Positions 53,559 through 63,985 are shown, counted from the first letter of the stretch. The stretch: DNA of 64,000 nt from Weissella uvarum (GCF_016908785.1 NZ_JAFBEO010000002.1:124001-188000); one strand, 5' to 3'. Notes: a model not told the origin generated them from the sequence alone. Numbers and translations: made by a program.

Positions 53559-54014
53559 CTACAGCCAATTCTTCAGCATCGCTGTCATTTTTTTGGCCTG
53601 TTCATCACTATGGGTCATCATAAAAATTGTATCATGACCCGCTAATGTGCCTGCAATTTCGGGGAAACCAACATCATCTAATAATGCCCCTAAACGATTT
53701 CCATTACCAGGCAATGTCTTAATCACAACCATAAATTCAATCTGGGTGACCGATTCAACTAGCTGTTCAACACTTAACCGCAGTTGACTCAATTCATCAA
53801 CCACCATTGGTTCTAAAGCCTGATAACGGCTGACACCATTATTATCAATCTGTCTAACAATTTGTAGTTCATTTATATCACGAGAAACCGTTGCTTGCGT
53901 GACATCTACCCCACGGGCCTTCAACTCGGCCATCAGCTTTTCTTGCGTATCAATCGTCTGACTGTTAATAATATCTAAAATTAAGAGTTGCCGATCTTGC
54001 TTTTTAGTTGACAT
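53559..54014 (-). CDS. argR: Arginine repressor ArgR
   Basis: Arginine-responsive winged-helix regulator, 151 aa. N-terminal DNA-binding domain: LLILDIINSQTIDTQEKLMAEL, then VTQATVSRDINELQIV with the SR-x-I recognition helix. C-terminal oligomerisation and arginine-binding domain: VVIKTLPGNGNRLGALLDD and IAGTLAGHDTIFMM. The start at 54012-54014 has GAGGAAAG 8 nt upstream. It lies between argS and a PBP gene. Its leader contains a terminator-like hairpin. Confidence 0.93.
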   Translation of the reverse strand: MSTKKQDRQLLILDIINSQTIDTQEKLMAELKARGVDVTQATVSRDINELQIVRQIDNNGVSRYQALEPMVVDELSQLRLSVEQLVESVTQIEFMVVIKTLPGNGNRLGALLDDVGFPEIAGTLAGHDTIFMMTHSDEQAKKMTAMLKNWL

Positions 54015-54043
54015 AGATCTTTCCTCAACATTCATTTCTTGAT

Positions 54044-54114
54044 AAAAAAAGCCGACACCGTTCTACCAAAGTAGAATGAAGCCGGTCAATTCATATTATA
54101 CGCATTTAATTGAC
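54044..54114 (-). promoter_or_regulatory. argR control region: promoter, dyad and terminator hairpin
   Basis: Reading toward argR: an inverted repeat GTCAATT-N16-AATTGAC (54085-54091, 54108-54114) enclosing a TATAAT -10 (54095-54100), then the hairpin ATTCTAC-TTTG-GTAGAAC extended by CCGGC/GTCGG pairs (54051-54084), then TTTTTTT (54044-54050), then the argR ribosome site. The hairpin could be the argS terminator or an attenuator in the argR leader. Confidence 0.5.
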
Positions 54115-54136
54115 AATAGTCACATTTTCGTAACGC

Positions 54137-55822
54137 TTACATTTCAACTGGTGCTTTCACGCCAAGCAAACGTAATGATTCTGTCAAAACTTGAGAAACT
54201 GCCGTCACAAGTGCCAAACGTGCATTCAATTCATCATCATCTTGCAAAATCTTTGAATTAGCATAGTACTTATTGAAAGCGCGTGCTAAGTTCAAGGCAT
54301 ACTTTGCAACAACAGATGGCTCATATTCACGCCAAGCGCGCTTAAGCACATTTGGAAAATCAGCCAAAAGCTTCTCAACATCCCAAACCGCATCATCAGA
54401 AATCGTCAATTGATTCATATCGATGGTTGGGTTACCGGCCTTACGCAATAGTGATTGTGCCCGCGCATTTGTATATTGCACGTATGGTCCAGTATCACCT
54501 TCAAAACGTACGACATCTTCAAGCTTAAAGTCAAAGCTCTTAACCCGTTCATTCATCAAATCATGGAAGACTACCGCACCAACACCAACTTCATGCGCTA
54601 CTTCATCCTTGTTTGGCAAATCAGGATTCTTTTCATCGATTTGTTCGCGTGCTAGTTCAACTGAGTCATTTAGCACATCTTGCAACAGCACAATCCGACC
54701 TGAACGCGTTGACAACTTCTTTCCATTCACTGTAATTAAGCCAAATGGCACATGTTCAATATCATCAGCCCATTCAAAGCCCATCTTCTTCAAAATGGCC
54801 TTCAATTGCTTGAAGTGTTCTGTTTGTTCAGCCCCGACCACGTACAATGACTTCACAAAGTTGTAGTTTCGCTTACGGAAAATAGCCGCTGCCAAATCAC
54901 GAGTCATGTACAAAGTCGCACCATCAGTCCGCTTGATCATGGCAACATTTAGGCCTTGGTCTTCAAGGTCAACCACTTCGGCCCCTTGTGATTCAACCAA
55001 TAGGTCTTTGTCTTCCAGCATATCCACGACTTCGTCCATCTTGTCATTATAGAAGGCTTCACCATTAAATGAATCAAATTGGATATCTAATTGGTCATAA
55101 ATATCCATAAATTCCTTCAAAGACTCTTCACGGAACCACTTCCACAAACGGGTCGCTTCTTCATCTCCATCTTCAAGCTTTTTAAACCAAGCACGGCCTT
55201 CATCATTTAAGCTTGGATCTTTCTCAGCTTCTTCATGGAAACGCACGTAATACTTAACCAAAGTATTAATGGGATCTGCCTTAACTTCGTCTTCAGAACC
55301 CCAGCGCTTATAAGCTGAAATCAACTTACCAAATTGCGTCCCCCAATCACCAAGGTGATTAATTTTAATTGGTTGATAACCATTTGCATCGGCAATTTCA
55401 GCCAATGAATTACCAATCACGGTTGAACGCAAGTGACCCATTGACATGGGCTTAGCAATGTTAGGTGATGACATATCGATTGTGACGTGTCCTGCCTCAC
55501 CATCAGTATTATGACCGTATTCAGGATTTGATAACACATCCTTCAAAAAGTCACTTCCAGCTTGGTCCTTTTTCAAGAAGAAATTAATATATGGACCGGC
55601 AACTTCAACAGATGCAAACTGGCTATCATCGATGTTTTCAGCGATTGCAGCAGCAATTTGGTTTGGCGCTTGATGCCGTGTTTTAGCTAAGGTAAACGTT
55701 GGAAAGGCAAAATCACCTTTACTACCATCTTTTGGCACTTCAATCTTATTTTGAATATCATCTAAATCAAGCTCATCGATAGCTGGATTCAAAGTTTCTG
55801 CAACGAGCGCCTTATAGTCCAT
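54137..55822 (-). CDS. argS: Arginyl-tRNA synthetase
   Basis: Class I aminoacyl-tRNA synthetase, 561 aa. The N-terminal Arg-tRNA synthetase domain (about 1-90) precedes the catalytic core with the HIGH-like SPNIAKPMSMGHLRSTVIG (MGHLRS) and the KMSKS-equivalent KKLSTRSG. The C-terminal DALR anticodon-binding domain follows QYTNARAQSLLRK. It ends in LRLLGVKAPVEM, as usual for ArgRS. The start overlaps the DUF2187 stop by one base. Confidence 0.97.
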   Translation of the reverse strand: MDYKALVAETLNPAIDELDLDDIQNKIEVPKDGSKGDFAFPTFTLAKTRHQAPNQIAAAIAENIDDSQFASVEVAGPYINFFLKKDQAGSDFLKDVLSNPEYGHNTDGEAGHVTIDMSSPNIAKPMSMGHLRSTVIGNSLAEIADANGYQPIKINHLGDWGTQFGKLISAYKRWGSEDEVKADPINTLVKYYVRFHEEAEKDPSLNDEGRAWFKKLEDGDEEATRLWKWFREESLKEFMDIYDQLDIQFDSFNGEAFYNDKMDEVVDMLEDKDLLVESQGAEVVDLEDQGLNVAMIKRTDGATLYMTRDLAAAIFRKRNYNFVKSLYVVGAEQTEHFKQLKAILKKMGFEWADDIEHVPFGLITVNGKKLSTRSGRIVLLQDVLNDSVELAREQIDEKNPDLPNKDEVAHEVGVGAVVFHDLMNERVKSFDFKLEDVVRFEGDTGPYVQYTNARAQSLLRKAGNPTIDMNQLTISDDAVWDVEKLLADFPNVLKRAWREYEPSVVAKYALNLARAFNKYYANSKILQDDDELNARLALVTAVSQVLTESLRLLGVKAPVEM

Positions 55823-56160
55823 TATGATTCCTCCTCGTCGTCCTTTTCTTCTTCATCCAAAATACCTTCCGGCACTTCTTCATCCTCTTCATCTTCTTTT
55901 TGTTCAGATGGACGTGGTGCTGGGTTGTCCGTCTTCTTCAAAATTTTAGCATCTGACATACGCACAACTGCGCGTTGGTTGTATTCATTAACCGTGGCAG
56001 TATCTTCAGGGTCATAATCTGTAATTAAAATCATGACTGAGTGCTCATAAATTTTTTCAATAATCCCACTAAAATCATGTTCAAAATTGGCAAATTTCTT
56101 TCCTGAAACATAGTCACCAATATCAAACTCTGATGTATTTTCAACAGGTTCTTTAGCCAT
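55822..56160 (-). CDS. DUF2187-like small protein with acidic tail
   Basis: 112 aa. The first 70 residues form a small beta-rich domain: DIGDYVSGKKFANFEHDFSG, then IIEKIYEHSVMILITDYD and QRAVVRMSDAKIL, which matches the DUF2187 (YkvS-like) pattern of GD-x-VSGK and EKIY-x-x-SV. The last 35 residues are almost all Glu/Asp. AAGGGG precedes the ATG. It is coupled to argS by a TAATG overlap. Function unknown. Confidence 0.75.
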   Translation of the reverse strand: MAKEPVENTSEFDIGDYVSGKKFANFEHDFSGIIEKIYEHSVMILITDYDPEDTATVNEYNQRAVVRMSDAKILKKTDNPAPRPSEQKEDEEDEEVPEGILDEEEKDDEEES

Positions 56161-56243
56161 TGCTACGTACCCCTTTTCTTAACTCTTATTTGTGTAAGCA
56201 TTAACCCTTGTATTATAACAAAGATTAGCGGTTAATTCTAGAG

Positions 56244-57785
56244 CTACTCCGCTTCAAGCTCGTTGACAACGCGATTTGCAATGGCCCAATCATTTTCATA
56301 AGGTGTATCAATACCATCAATCTTTTGATACTCATCCAAACCTTTTCCAGCCAAAACAACCACGTCGTCAGGCCCAGAATGTGTAATTGCATCAGTAATA
56401 GCTTGTGTCCGATCCAATTCCTCGATGACTTGGACCTTATCCGTATCAACATGCGCCTTAATTTCGGCCACAATATCAGCTGGATTCTCATACTGCGGAT
56501 CATCACTCGTCAAGTAAGCAATATCGGCACCTTCATTAATTGCTTCACCAATGCCTGGCCGGCGTGAAACCCCCTTGTTTCCTGGGGCACCAACGACAAT
56601 CCGTAACTTATCTACGCGCTCATTAGCTCGAACAAATTGCAACAAAGCCGCGATTGACGCATAATTATGCGCATAGTCCACATAAATCGTACCATGCTTT
56701 TGACTAGTTAGTTCTTGCATGCGACCAGGTACTTTGACTTCTTGTAAGCCCTTGACCATTGAAGTCGCATCGGCACCCACTAAACGGGTGGCCATCATTG
56801 CTGCAGTTGCATTACCTTGATTAAAGTCACCAGGCATATCTAGGGCATATTCCCCATCTAACTCTAATTCAGCTGCTTGCGCACCATGATGTGTTAGTGC
56901 AAACTGGCTGCCTTGCAAATCTTCTGACATTGTCCGATATGAAATATCAGCGCCCATATCATCATCTTCATCAGCATGTTCTTTAGCATAAAGCCACAAA
57001 CCATCCTTAGGCACAGCCAATTCAGCCCGTTCAATTAACTCAGGGAAATGTCCTGAGTCAGCATTCAACACAATTTGATCAGAATGGTCAAATAATTCCA
57101 TTTTGCATTCAATATAGTCTTCAAACGTAGGGTGCTCATTTGGACCAATGTGATCCTCACTAATATTCAAAAAGACACCGACATCATAGCGCAAACCGTA
57201 AACACGTTCCTTCTTATACGCTTGTGATGACACTTCCATCACCATATGCGTCATGCCATTCTCTACCGCTTCATGCATCCAACGGAATAAATCCAACGAC
57301 TCGGGAGTCGTCAAATGAGCACGATAATGATATTGCGGATCTTGTCCCGTAATGACAGCCAATGTTGAAGAAAGTGCCGCCTTTCCATCAGTCGCTTGAT
57401 TCAAAATTTCATGGGCCATATAAGCCGTTGACGTCTTACCTTTAGTACCCGTAATTCCAATCAAAGCCAACTTATTTTGTGGAAAATCATAAAAGGCCAT
57501 ACTAACAATACTCATCGCAGCTGCTACATCATCGACAACCCAGGTTGGTAATCCCAGCGTTTCATTGAAACCAACGGGCGCCACCACAGCAACAACCCCC
57601 TTGGTTTTGGCATCTTCTAAATATTCAGGTTTAAAGTTACCCTTAATAAAAAACAAGGTATTCGGTTCAACATCTTGTGAGTTATAAGCTAGATGTTGAA
57701 TTTCACCTTTAAAATCAGGCGCATCTAGCACCAAACTTTCATCGGCAAGGTAATTTGTAATTTGTTCACCACTTAATGGCATCAC
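56244..57785 (-). CDS. murE: UDP-N-acetylmuramyl tripeptide synthetase, predicted L-lysine-adding
   Basis: Adds the third stem-peptide residue in peptidoglycan precursor synthesis. It has 513 aa. The ATP loop is GITGTKGKTSTAY (near residue 112) and the UDP-MurNAc part includes HLTTPESLDLFRWMH. The amino-acid motif that reads DNPR in diaminopimelate-adding enzymes is DDPQ here (near residue 428, TSDDPQYENP), so lysine is the likely substrate, in keeping with Lys-type peptidoglycan in Weissella and relatives. It lies 1 nt downstream of rdgB-type gene. Confidence 0.93.
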   Translation of the reverse strand: MMPLSGEQITNYLADESLVLDAPDFKGEIQHLAYNSQDVEPNTLFFIKGNFKPEYLEDAKTKGVVAVVAPVGFNETLGLPTWVVDDVAAAMSIVSMAFYDFPQNKLALIGITGTKGKTSTAYMAHEILNQATDGKAALSSTLAVITGQDPQYHYRAHLTTPESLDLFRWMHEAVENGMTHMVMEVSSQAYKKERVYGLRYDVGVFLNISEDHIGPNEHPTFEDYIECKMELFDHSDQIVLNADSGHFPELIERAELAVPKDGLWLYAKEHADEDDDMGADISYRTMSEDLQGSQFALTHHGAQAAELELDGEYALDMPGDFNQGNATAAMMATRLVGADATSMVKGLQEVKVPGRMQELTSQKHGTIYVDYAHNYASIAALLQFVRANERVDKLRIVVGAPGNKGVSRRPGIGEAINEGADIAYLTSDDPQYENPADIVAEIKAHVDTDKVQVIEELDRTQAITDAITHSGPDDVVVLAGKGLDEYQKIDGIDTPYENDWAIANRVVNELEAE

Positions 57786-58388
57786 TTATTTCTCCTTTAA
57801 TTGATCCGCTAATATTTTCATAATTTCCTTTGCTGCCCGTCCCCGCGCTGCATAATCGACACGTTCAGCTACCGACAATTCACCTAAGGTTGCGCCAGTT
57901 TCAATTTCTATAATGGCATCGATGCCATTTTTCCCCCGTGGTGTCTGCGCGATTTTAACTCCACCAGTCTTTTGAATCGCAAATGTTTTTTGATTCGGTA
58001 AAATCAAATAAAAATCGGATTGCAGATATCCTGAGCGGTCAGCAACAGTTGCCACATTTTGTAAGATGTATTGATTAATTTCGTCATCCGACTTCAAACC
58101 GTGCTTTTTAAATTCTCGCATCGTTGTCACACCAAAATGATCCGGTAAGGCTGGCACAAATAAGGCTGAGTCATCAGCTAGGATAATTTCATTTGGTAAC
58201 AGGCGTTGGATGGTCTCCGCCTTTATTTTAACATTTTCCGCCATATCATTTGTTGTTTCAGGCGGAAAATCAATCTGCGCATGTAATTCTCGATAATTGA
58301 GGACTGGCTGGTTGAATAAAGCAAAAAATTCCGCAATTTCCTGTGTCTTATGCGTATTATTTGAAGCAATGACAATCGGTTTATTCAT
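57786..58388 (-). CDS. XTP/dITP diphosphatase (non-canonical purine NTPase)
   Basis: House-cleaning hydrolase of the Ham1/RdgB family that removes dITP and XTP. It has 200 aa. PIVIASNNTHKTQEIAEFF is the N-terminal substrate loop and EIILADDSALFVPALP the catalytic Asp region; VAERVDYAARGRA is the C-terminal signature. Some positions (DPSAL-like SALF rather than SGLE/SGL) are divergent. The start at 58386-58388 overlaps folC by 8 nt and has GAAGGG 7 nt upstream. Confidence 0.9.
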   Translation of the reverse strand: MNKPIVIASNNTHKTQEIAEFFALFNQPVLNYRELHAQIDFPPETTNDMAENVKIKAETIQRLLPNEIILADDSALFVPALPDHFGVTTMREFKKHGLKSDDEINQYILQNVATVADRSGYLQSDFYLILPNQKTFAIQKTGGVKIAQTPRGKNGIDAIIEIETGATLGELSVAERVDYAARGRAAKEIMKILADQLKEK

Positions 58389-59679
58389 ACATATTCCCTT
58401 CTTCAATGGCTTTTAAAGTATAAAACGAACCCGTTACTACAATCATAGCTTGTGTGTCTTCACGCGCTTGGCGTGCCAAAGAAATGGCTGCCGTTGGGTC
58501 ATCCGCAACTTCAACATTAACATTGCTCATCATCACAATTTTGGCTGCTAACTCATCCGCATTCATCGCATCTGGTGAGTCAGGGGTCACCGTAATAACT
58601 GAACTCGTGTAAGGCAACAAAGTATCCAGCATTTCATACCAGTTCGTACTGCGCAAAAAGCCTAAGACCATAATTGGCTTAGCTTTTAAATGCCAACCAA
58701 TCATTGAGGCAATCAAATTAGAAATACCATTTTGGTTATGTGCGCCATCGAATAAAATATTTAATTTTGGATCATAATCCATCCGGCCTTCAATTTTCAC
58801 ACGTGATAAGGCCTCAACCATATCAACATCACGAATTGAAGCGCCTTTTTTCCGCAAAACTTCGACAATTTGTAGGACCGTCGAAAGATTTTGCATTTGA
58901 TATGAACCAGTCAAAGATAATTTAAAATTCTTTAAATCATCGACATTGAGATAAAGGCCTTCTGGAGAAGACTTCAACAATGTAATTTTCGGCTTATTTT
59001 CATACCATACAGCACCATTTTCAGCCGTTTTCTCCTTAAGATACACATTAACCCGATGGTCTTGCCCCGGGTAACTGACGACTGTTGCACCTGGTTTAAT
59101 CGCTCCAGACTTCTTTTGCGTGATTTCAACCAAATCTTCACGATCTTGTTCAATTAGGTCAGGCGCAATCCGAGTAAAGGCCACAACTAAAGGATTATCG
59201 ATGGCATTCGTTGGGTCTGACAGGCCGTGTTCACCCGCTTCTAGTACAACATAATCAACGTGATTTCGACCAAAGTAATCTAATGCAATTAACACCCACC
59301 ACTCAAATTTAGTCAACGATGCAACTGAACCGCCATGCCGTTCGAGTTGTTTCAAAATACGCTGGTAACTAGCAATAAAATCGGTTTCTTTAATGGAATG
59401 CCCGTCGAGGCGAATCATGTCTAAATCATCATGAATGACTGGCGATGTAAAATGTCCCACTTTATACTGCGTTTTTTTTAGAATGGCCGCGAGCATGGCC
59501 CCCATTGAACCTTTTCCGTTCGTACCTACTAAATGAATAATGTTGACTTTTTTATCAGGTTGACCAATCCAATTCAAAACTTCATGAACAACATTGGTCC
59601 GAGTCCGATCATCATCACTAATCCCCCGATGGGCACTAATCCGCTTATTAATTTGTCGGTAAATATCAGAAATTGGCAT
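58381..59679 (-). CDS. folC: Folylpolyglutamate synthase / dihydrofolate synthase
   Basis: Mur-ligase-fold enzyme that adds glutamates to folate, 432 aa. N-terminal HLVGTNGKGSMGAMLAAIL is the ATP loop; HFTSPVIHDDLDMIRLDG is the folate-binding region, and LEAGEHGLSDPTNAID and LFDGAHNQNGI are family motifs. It starts a run folC-rdgB-murE with overlapping or touching ends, so these three genes are one operon, joined to DUF2187 and argS after 83 nt. Confidence 0.93.
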   Translation of the reverse strand: MPISDIYRQINKRISAHRGISDDDRTRTNVVHEVLNWIGQPDKKVNIIHLVGTNGKGSMGAMLAAILKKTQYKVGHFTSPVIHDDLDMIRLDGHSIKETDFIASYQRILKQLERHGGSVASLTKFEWWVLIALDYFGRNHVDYVVLEAGEHGLSDPTNAIDNPLVVAFTRIAPDLIEQDREDLVEITQKKSGAIKPGATVVSYPGQDHRVNVYLKEKTAENGAVWYENKPKITLLKSSPEGLYLNVDDLKNFKLSLTGSYQMQNLSTVLQIVEVLRKKGASIRDVDMVEALSRVKIEGRMDYDPKLNILFDGAHNQNGISNLIASMIGWHLKAKPIMVLGFLRSTNWYEMLDTLLPYTSSVITVTPDSPDAMNADELAAKIVMMSNVNVEVADDPTAAISLARQAREDTQAMIVVTGSFYTLKAIEEGNMYE

Positions 59680-59718
59680 GGCCTTATTCCTTCTCTCTTG
59701 ATTTTTACATAAACCACT

Positions 59719-59752
59719 AAAAAACGTCCCGCATAAAAACGGGACGCATTAT
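59719..59752 (-). terminator. Terminator after dagK
   Basis: On the minus strand CGTCCCG-TTTTTATG-CGGGACG is followed by TTTTTT. Confidence 0.88.
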
Positions 59753-59753
59753 T

Positions 59754-60704
59754 TTATAAATCAACACTTGGCGCAATAAATTGATCGTCGGTCATATCAT
59801 CGACATTGGCAACCATGCGGATGTGTTCTTGATGATTAACAAAATTTACGGGTGCATCCCCACCATATTCGCCATCGAGGTTAATCATTACCGGGTTTTT
59901 ATTATCCGCTTGTGGCGTAATTTTAACTTGATTTGACTTTACATACAAAATATTAGGATCATCCACATGCTTACCCTTCAAAACTTCGCTCATAATCCCC
60001 ATAAGTTCATTCAGCTTACTTGTCTTTAAAACTAACAGTGTAAATTTACCATCATCCAATTTAGCATCCGGCACAATTTGTTCAAAGCCACCAACTGAAT
60101 TCGTTAGGGCTAACAAGAACAAAGCAGTTTTACCTTCATAAACACCATCATCATATTCAATCCGTACACTAATTGGTCGAATTTGTGGCAACATTTCCGC
60201 CCCTTTAACAACATAAGCTAAATAACCATACATTGACTTAAGTCGTGATGGGACCGCATAGGTTAATTGTGACAAAGATCCACCAGCTGCAATATTGACA
60301 AAATAGGTATCATTGGCTTGACCAATATCCATACGTGCTGCCTTTTTCTTCAAAATCACTTTTGCCGCTTCCAAAGGATTATCGCGCGGAATGTGTAAAG
60401 CCCGAGCATAGTCATTTGTTGTCCCAGCCGGAATAATCGCCACGACCGGACGATTTTCTAACCCAGCAATTCCATTGACCACTTCGTTAATCGTACCATC
60501 ACCACCGGCTGCAACAATTAACTCAAACCCATCCAACGCGGCCCGTGTCGCCTCATTCCGTGCAGAGTTTTCCTCTGGGGTTGTGGCAAAAGCACTTGTC
60601 TCATAACCAGCTTGTTCATACACATTTAAAATATCGACTAAATCACGTCGAATCGCTTCACGCCCTGAAGTTGGATTATAAATAATACGGGCTCTCTTAG
60701 TCAT
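59754..60704 (-). CDS. dagK: Diacylglycerol kinase
   Basis: Phosphorylates diacylglycerol, recycling the lipid left by lipoteichoic acid synthesis into phosphatidic acid. It has 316 aa. ARIIYNPTSGRE opens the DAGK catalytic domain, VAAGGDGTINEVVNGI holds the nucleotide motif GGDGT, and PAGTTNDYARAL follows. AAGGAG lies before the ATG. It follows gatB in a gatCAB-dagK order common in lactobacilli. Confidence 0.95.
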   Translation of the reverse strand: MTKRARIIYNPTSGREAIRRDLVDILNVYEQAGYETSAFATTPEENSARNEATRAALDGFELIVAAGGDGTINEVVNGIAGLENRPVVAIIPAGTTNDYARALHIPRDNPLEAAKVILKKKAARMDIGQANDTYFVNIAAGGSLSQLTYAVPSRLKSMYGYLAYVVKGAEMLPQIRPISVRIEYDDGVYEGKTALFLLALTNSVGGFEQIVPDAKLDDGKFTLLVLKTSKLNELMGIMSEVLKGKHVDDPNILYVKSNQVKITPQADNKNPVMINLDGEYGGDAPVNFVNHQEHIRMVANVDDMTDDQFIAPSVDL

Positions 60705-60772
60705 GCGTCTTCTCCTTAAGTTAGTGTTTTTGTTTTATGTATTGGTGGTCCAATATTTGACCACCATTTACG

Positions 60773-62218
60773 CTATTCTGGCTTACGTGCCTGCAAAGAA
60801 CTCATCAACAATTCGTTGACCACGTTCGGATTAGCACTTCCCTTAGTTGCCTTCATAATTTGACCGACTAAGAAGCCAACGGCACGATCTTTACCGTTGT
60901 GGAAATCAATAATTGATTGTTCATTTTTATCCAAAATATCATCAATGATTGGTTGCAATTCTGCTGGATCAGACATTTGCTTAAGCCCATTGGCCTCAAC
61001 AAACGCTACAGGATCTTCACCCTTTGTAATCGCAGTAAAGACCTTTTTAGCCATCTTAGTTGAAATTGTACCATCATCAATCAATTTAATCATTGCTGCC
61101 AAGTGGGCTGGTGTCAATTCTGTATCTTGCAAATCAACTTGCTTTTCATTCAAGTAAGCATTCACATCACCCATCAAGTAGTTGGCCGCTCGCTTAGGAT
61201 TAGCACCTTCTTTGACCGTTGCATCGAAGAAATCTGACATTTCCAAAGTTTGCGTCAAAACTTTCGCATCATATGGCTCCAAGCCAAGATCATCAACATA
61301 ATGTTGGCGACGCTCAGGTGCCGATTCAGGTAATTTATCAGCAACAGCTTGTACCCATTCATCAGAAATATGCAAAGGTGTCAAATCTGGTTCTGGGAAA
61401 TAACGATAATCATCAGCTGTTTCTTTCTCACGCATCAACACCGTTTCACCCGTTGCTTCATCAAAGCGACGCGTTTGTTGCTTGATTTGACCACCAGCAA
61501 GATAAATCTTAGCTTGACGTTCTTCTTCAAATGCCAAGCCCTTACGGACATAATTGAATGAATTCAAATTTTTCAATTCGACCTTAGTTCCGTATTCCTT
61601 AGAACCAACCGGGCGAATTGAAATATTGGCATCGACACGCATTGATCCTTCTTGCATCTTCACGTCTGAAATACCAGTAAATTGGATAGCTTGACGCAAA
61701 GCCTCAAGATAAGCATACGCTTCTTCAGGTGTTGACATATCAGGTTCGCTAACAATTTCAATCAAAGGTGTACCTTGACGATTCAAGTCAACATAAGAAT
61801 AACCACTGTTCCCGTGGGTATTCTTTCCAGCATCTTCTTCAACGTGCATTTCAGTAATGCCGATCCGCTTTGTTTGACCATCGACTTCAACATCAAGCCA
61901 ACCGTTTGTTGCAATTGGTCGTTCTTGTTGGGTAATTTGATAAGCCTTTGGATTATCTGGATAAAAATAATTTTTACGATCCCAATGCAAATCACGAGTA
62001 ATCTGAGCATGCAAAGCTGTTGCAGCCATCATACCATATTCTACCGCTCCATGATTAGCTTGTGGCAAGACACCTGGGTAGCCCCAGTCGATGACATTCG
62101 TATTTTCATTTGGCTTAGCCCCGTAACCAACTGGTGATGGTGACATGGCCTTTGAATTTGTTTTCAATTCAACGTGGACTTCTAGTCCAATAGTCGTTTC
62201 AAAATTTGGTACAGCCAT
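60773..62218 (-). CDS. gatB: Asp-tRNA(Asn)/Glu-tRNA(Gln) amidotransferase subunit B
   Basis: Kinase and tRNA-binding subunit that activates Glu-tRNA(Gln) or Asp-tRNA(Asn). It has 481 aa. [23 protein letters not shown] and [17 protein letters not shown] are GatB signatures; the C-terminal YqeY-like domain ends [17 protein letters not shown]. Its ATG overlaps the gatA stop by one base and GGAGG precedes it. Its presence implies that Gln-tRNA is made indirectly. Confidence 0.97.
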   Translation of the reverse strand: MAVPNFETTIGLEVHVELKTNSKAMSPSPVGYGAKPNENTNVIDWGYPGVLPQANHGAVEYGMMAATALHAQITRDLHWDRKNYFYPDNPKAYQITQQERPIATNGWLDVEVDGQTKRIGITEMHVEEDAGKNTHGNSGYSYVDLNRQGTPLIEIVSEPDMSTPEEAYAYLEALRQAIQFTGISDVKMQEGSMRVDANISIRPVGSKEYGTKVELKNLNSFNYVRKGLAFEEERQAKIYLAGGQIKQQTRRFDEATGETVLMREKETADDYRYFPEPDLTPLHISDEWVQAVADKLPESAPERRQHYVDDLGLEPYDAKVLTQTLEMSDFFDATVKEGANPKRAANYLMGDVNAYLNEKQVDLQDTELTPAHLAAMIKLIDDGTISTKMAKKVFTAITKGEDPVAFVEANGLKQMSDPAELQPIIDDILDKNEQSIIDFHNGKDRAVGFLVGQIMKATKGSANPNVVNELLMSSLQARKPE

Positions 62219-63675
62219 TACTTTGCACCTCCTGGCGTTTGTTCATACAACTTAGTTGCTTGTTCGAAAGCATAACCCGCTTGGTAAACCTTACTTTCTT
62301 GGAATTGATCCCCGATAAATTGCATGCCAATTGGCAACCCATTTGAGAAGCCCGCATTTACTGACATACCTGGCAAGCCAGCCATGTTCATTGGAATCGT
62401 CAAAACATCGTTCATATAAGTAATTTCAGGATCATCGGCATTTTCGCCAAAGCCATAGGCAACATTTGGTGCCGTTGGTGCAACAATTAAGTCATAGTCA
62501 GCAAACACCTTCTGGAAGTCTTGAATCATCAATGTCCGGATTTGCGCTGCTTTCTTAAAGAAAGCGTCGTATGATCCAGCTGATAATGAATAAGTTCCAA
62601 GCATAATCCGACGCTTAACTTCTTCCCCAAAACCTTGTGAACGTGTCTTTACATACAGCTCTTCCAAATTCTTGGCGTCCTCAGCACGATATCCGTAACG
62701 AATACCATCAAAACGTTGAAGATTTGAAGCAGCTTCAGCTGAAGCCAAAATATAATAAGCTCCAACACCATACTTCGTATGTGGTAATGAAACTTCTTCA
62801 ACAGTGGCTCCTAATGACTTCAACGTTTCTAAGCCAGCTTCAATCGTCGCTTTCACTTCTTCTGTTACACCACGACCAAAGTACTCTTGTGGCACCGCAA
62901 TTTTTACACCTGTCAAATCTTCACTAAGATTTGCTGTGAAATCAGGCACAGCTTTAGGTGAACTAGTTTGATCTTTTTCATCAACACCAGCCAATTGGTT
63001 CAAAACATACGCATTGTCTTTAACAGTACGTGACAAAATACCAACCTGATCAAATGAAGATCCAAAAGCAATCACACCCCAACGTGAGATGCGACCATAT
63101 GATGGCTTCATTCCAACGATACCATTGAAGGCAGCTGGTTGACGCACTGATCCACCTGTATCAGTTCCAAGCGCATAAGGCACTTGCCCACTGGCAACTG
63201 CAACTGCAGAACCACCTGATGAACCACCTGGTACCTTGGTAGTGTCCCAAGCATTCTTAGTCTTCTTAAAGTATGACGTTTCAGTTGTTGAACCCATGGC
63301 AAATTCATCCATGTTTAACTTACCAACGCCGATTGCACCCGCATCACGCAACTTTTCAATGACTGTTGCATCATACACTGGCTTAAAGTTTTCGAGCATT
63401 CGTGATGCAGCTGTCGTTAAGACATCCTTGGTCACGATGTTATCTTTAATTCCATAAGGAATTCCAGCCAAAACTTGATCCGCCGGCACCCCTTTTTCGT
63501 CCATTTCCTTAGCTGCAGCAAGGGCTTCCTCACGCATGATGGTAATAAAGGCATCGTAATTTTCATCAGACTTTTCAATATTTTCTAACGTTGCTTCCAC
63601 TAATTCAGTGACCGTCAACTCTTGATTCACTAATTTTTGGTGCAAAGTTGCTAAATCTGTTTTTAAGAAATCCAT
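62218..63675 (-). CDS. gatA: Glu-tRNA(Gln) amidotransferase subunit A
   Basis: Amidase-signature glutaminase that supplies ammonia to GatB, 485 aa. The catalytic Ser-cisSer-Lys triad lies in [10 protein letters not shown] (Lys) and [14 protein letters not shown] with [14 protein letters not shown] (both Ser). The start at 63673-63675 has AGGAG 9 nt upstream; two upstream ATG codons are less well placed. It lies 4 nt after gatC. Confidence 0.97.
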   Translation of the reverse strand: MDFLKTDLATLHQKLVNQELTVTELVEATLENIEKSDENYDAFITIMREEALAAAKEMDEKGVPADQVLAGIPYGIKDNIVTKDVLTTAASRMLENFKPVYDATVIEKLRDAGAIGVGKLNMDEFAMGSTTETSYFKKTKNAWDTTKVPGGSSGGSAVAVASGQVPYALGTDTGGSVRQPAAFNGIVGMKPSYGRISRWGVIAFGSSFDQVGILSRTVKDNAYVLNQLAGVDEKDQTSSPKAVPDFTANLSEDLTGVKIAVPQEYFGRGVTEEVKATIEAGLETLKSLGATVEEVSLPHTKYGVGAYYILASAEAASNLQRFDGIRYGYRAEDAKNLEELYVKTRSQGFGEEVKRRIMLGTYSLSAGSYDAFFKKAAQIRTLMIQDFQKVFADYDLIVAPTAPNVAYGFGENADDPEITYMNDVLTIPMNMAGLPGMSVNAGFSNGLPIGMQFIGDQFQESKVYQAGYAFEQATKLYEQTPGGAK

Positions 63676-63679
63676 TGCA

Positions 63680-63985
63680 TTACGCTCCTTCATCAAGAAT
63701 AGTTGGTACTTTAATCAAATTAGCTTCACTTTCAGGCGCATTAGCCAACAGAGCGTCAGACTCATGCGCATTCACAGCCACATCATCACGCAACACTGTT
63801 TGTGTTTGCACTGGAGTGTATGTTGGTTCAACCCCTTCTGTATCAACTTCACCAAGCATTTTAACGAGATCAAAAATCTTATCAAGTTGATCTGTCATCA
63901 TGTCAGCTTCTGCATCACTTAATTCTAATTTTGCTAAGCTGGCCACATTTTCGACCGCATCGCGATTCAATTTTTCAATTGCCAT
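63680..63985 (-). CDS. gatC: Glu-tRNA(Gln) amidotransferase subunit C
   Basis: Small subunit that stabilises GatA on GatB, 101 aa. [20 protein letters not shown] and [21 protein letters not shown] are typical, and LRDDVA is the conserved late motif. Two ATGs fit: 63983-63985 with AGGAG 10 nt upstream (chosen) and 63992-63994 only 1 nt from it. First gene of gatCAB-dagK; its promoter is beyond the right edge. Confidence 0.94.
   Translation of the reverse strand: MAIEKLNRDAVENVASLAKLELSDAEADMMTDQLDKIFDLVKMLGEVDTEGVEPTYTPVQTQTVLRDDVAVNAHESDALLANAPESEANLIKVPTILDEGA

Noticed and set aside
55823-56243. T-box leader for argS
   Set aside because: argS overlaps an upstream gene by one base, and no specifier stem or T-box sequence is present.
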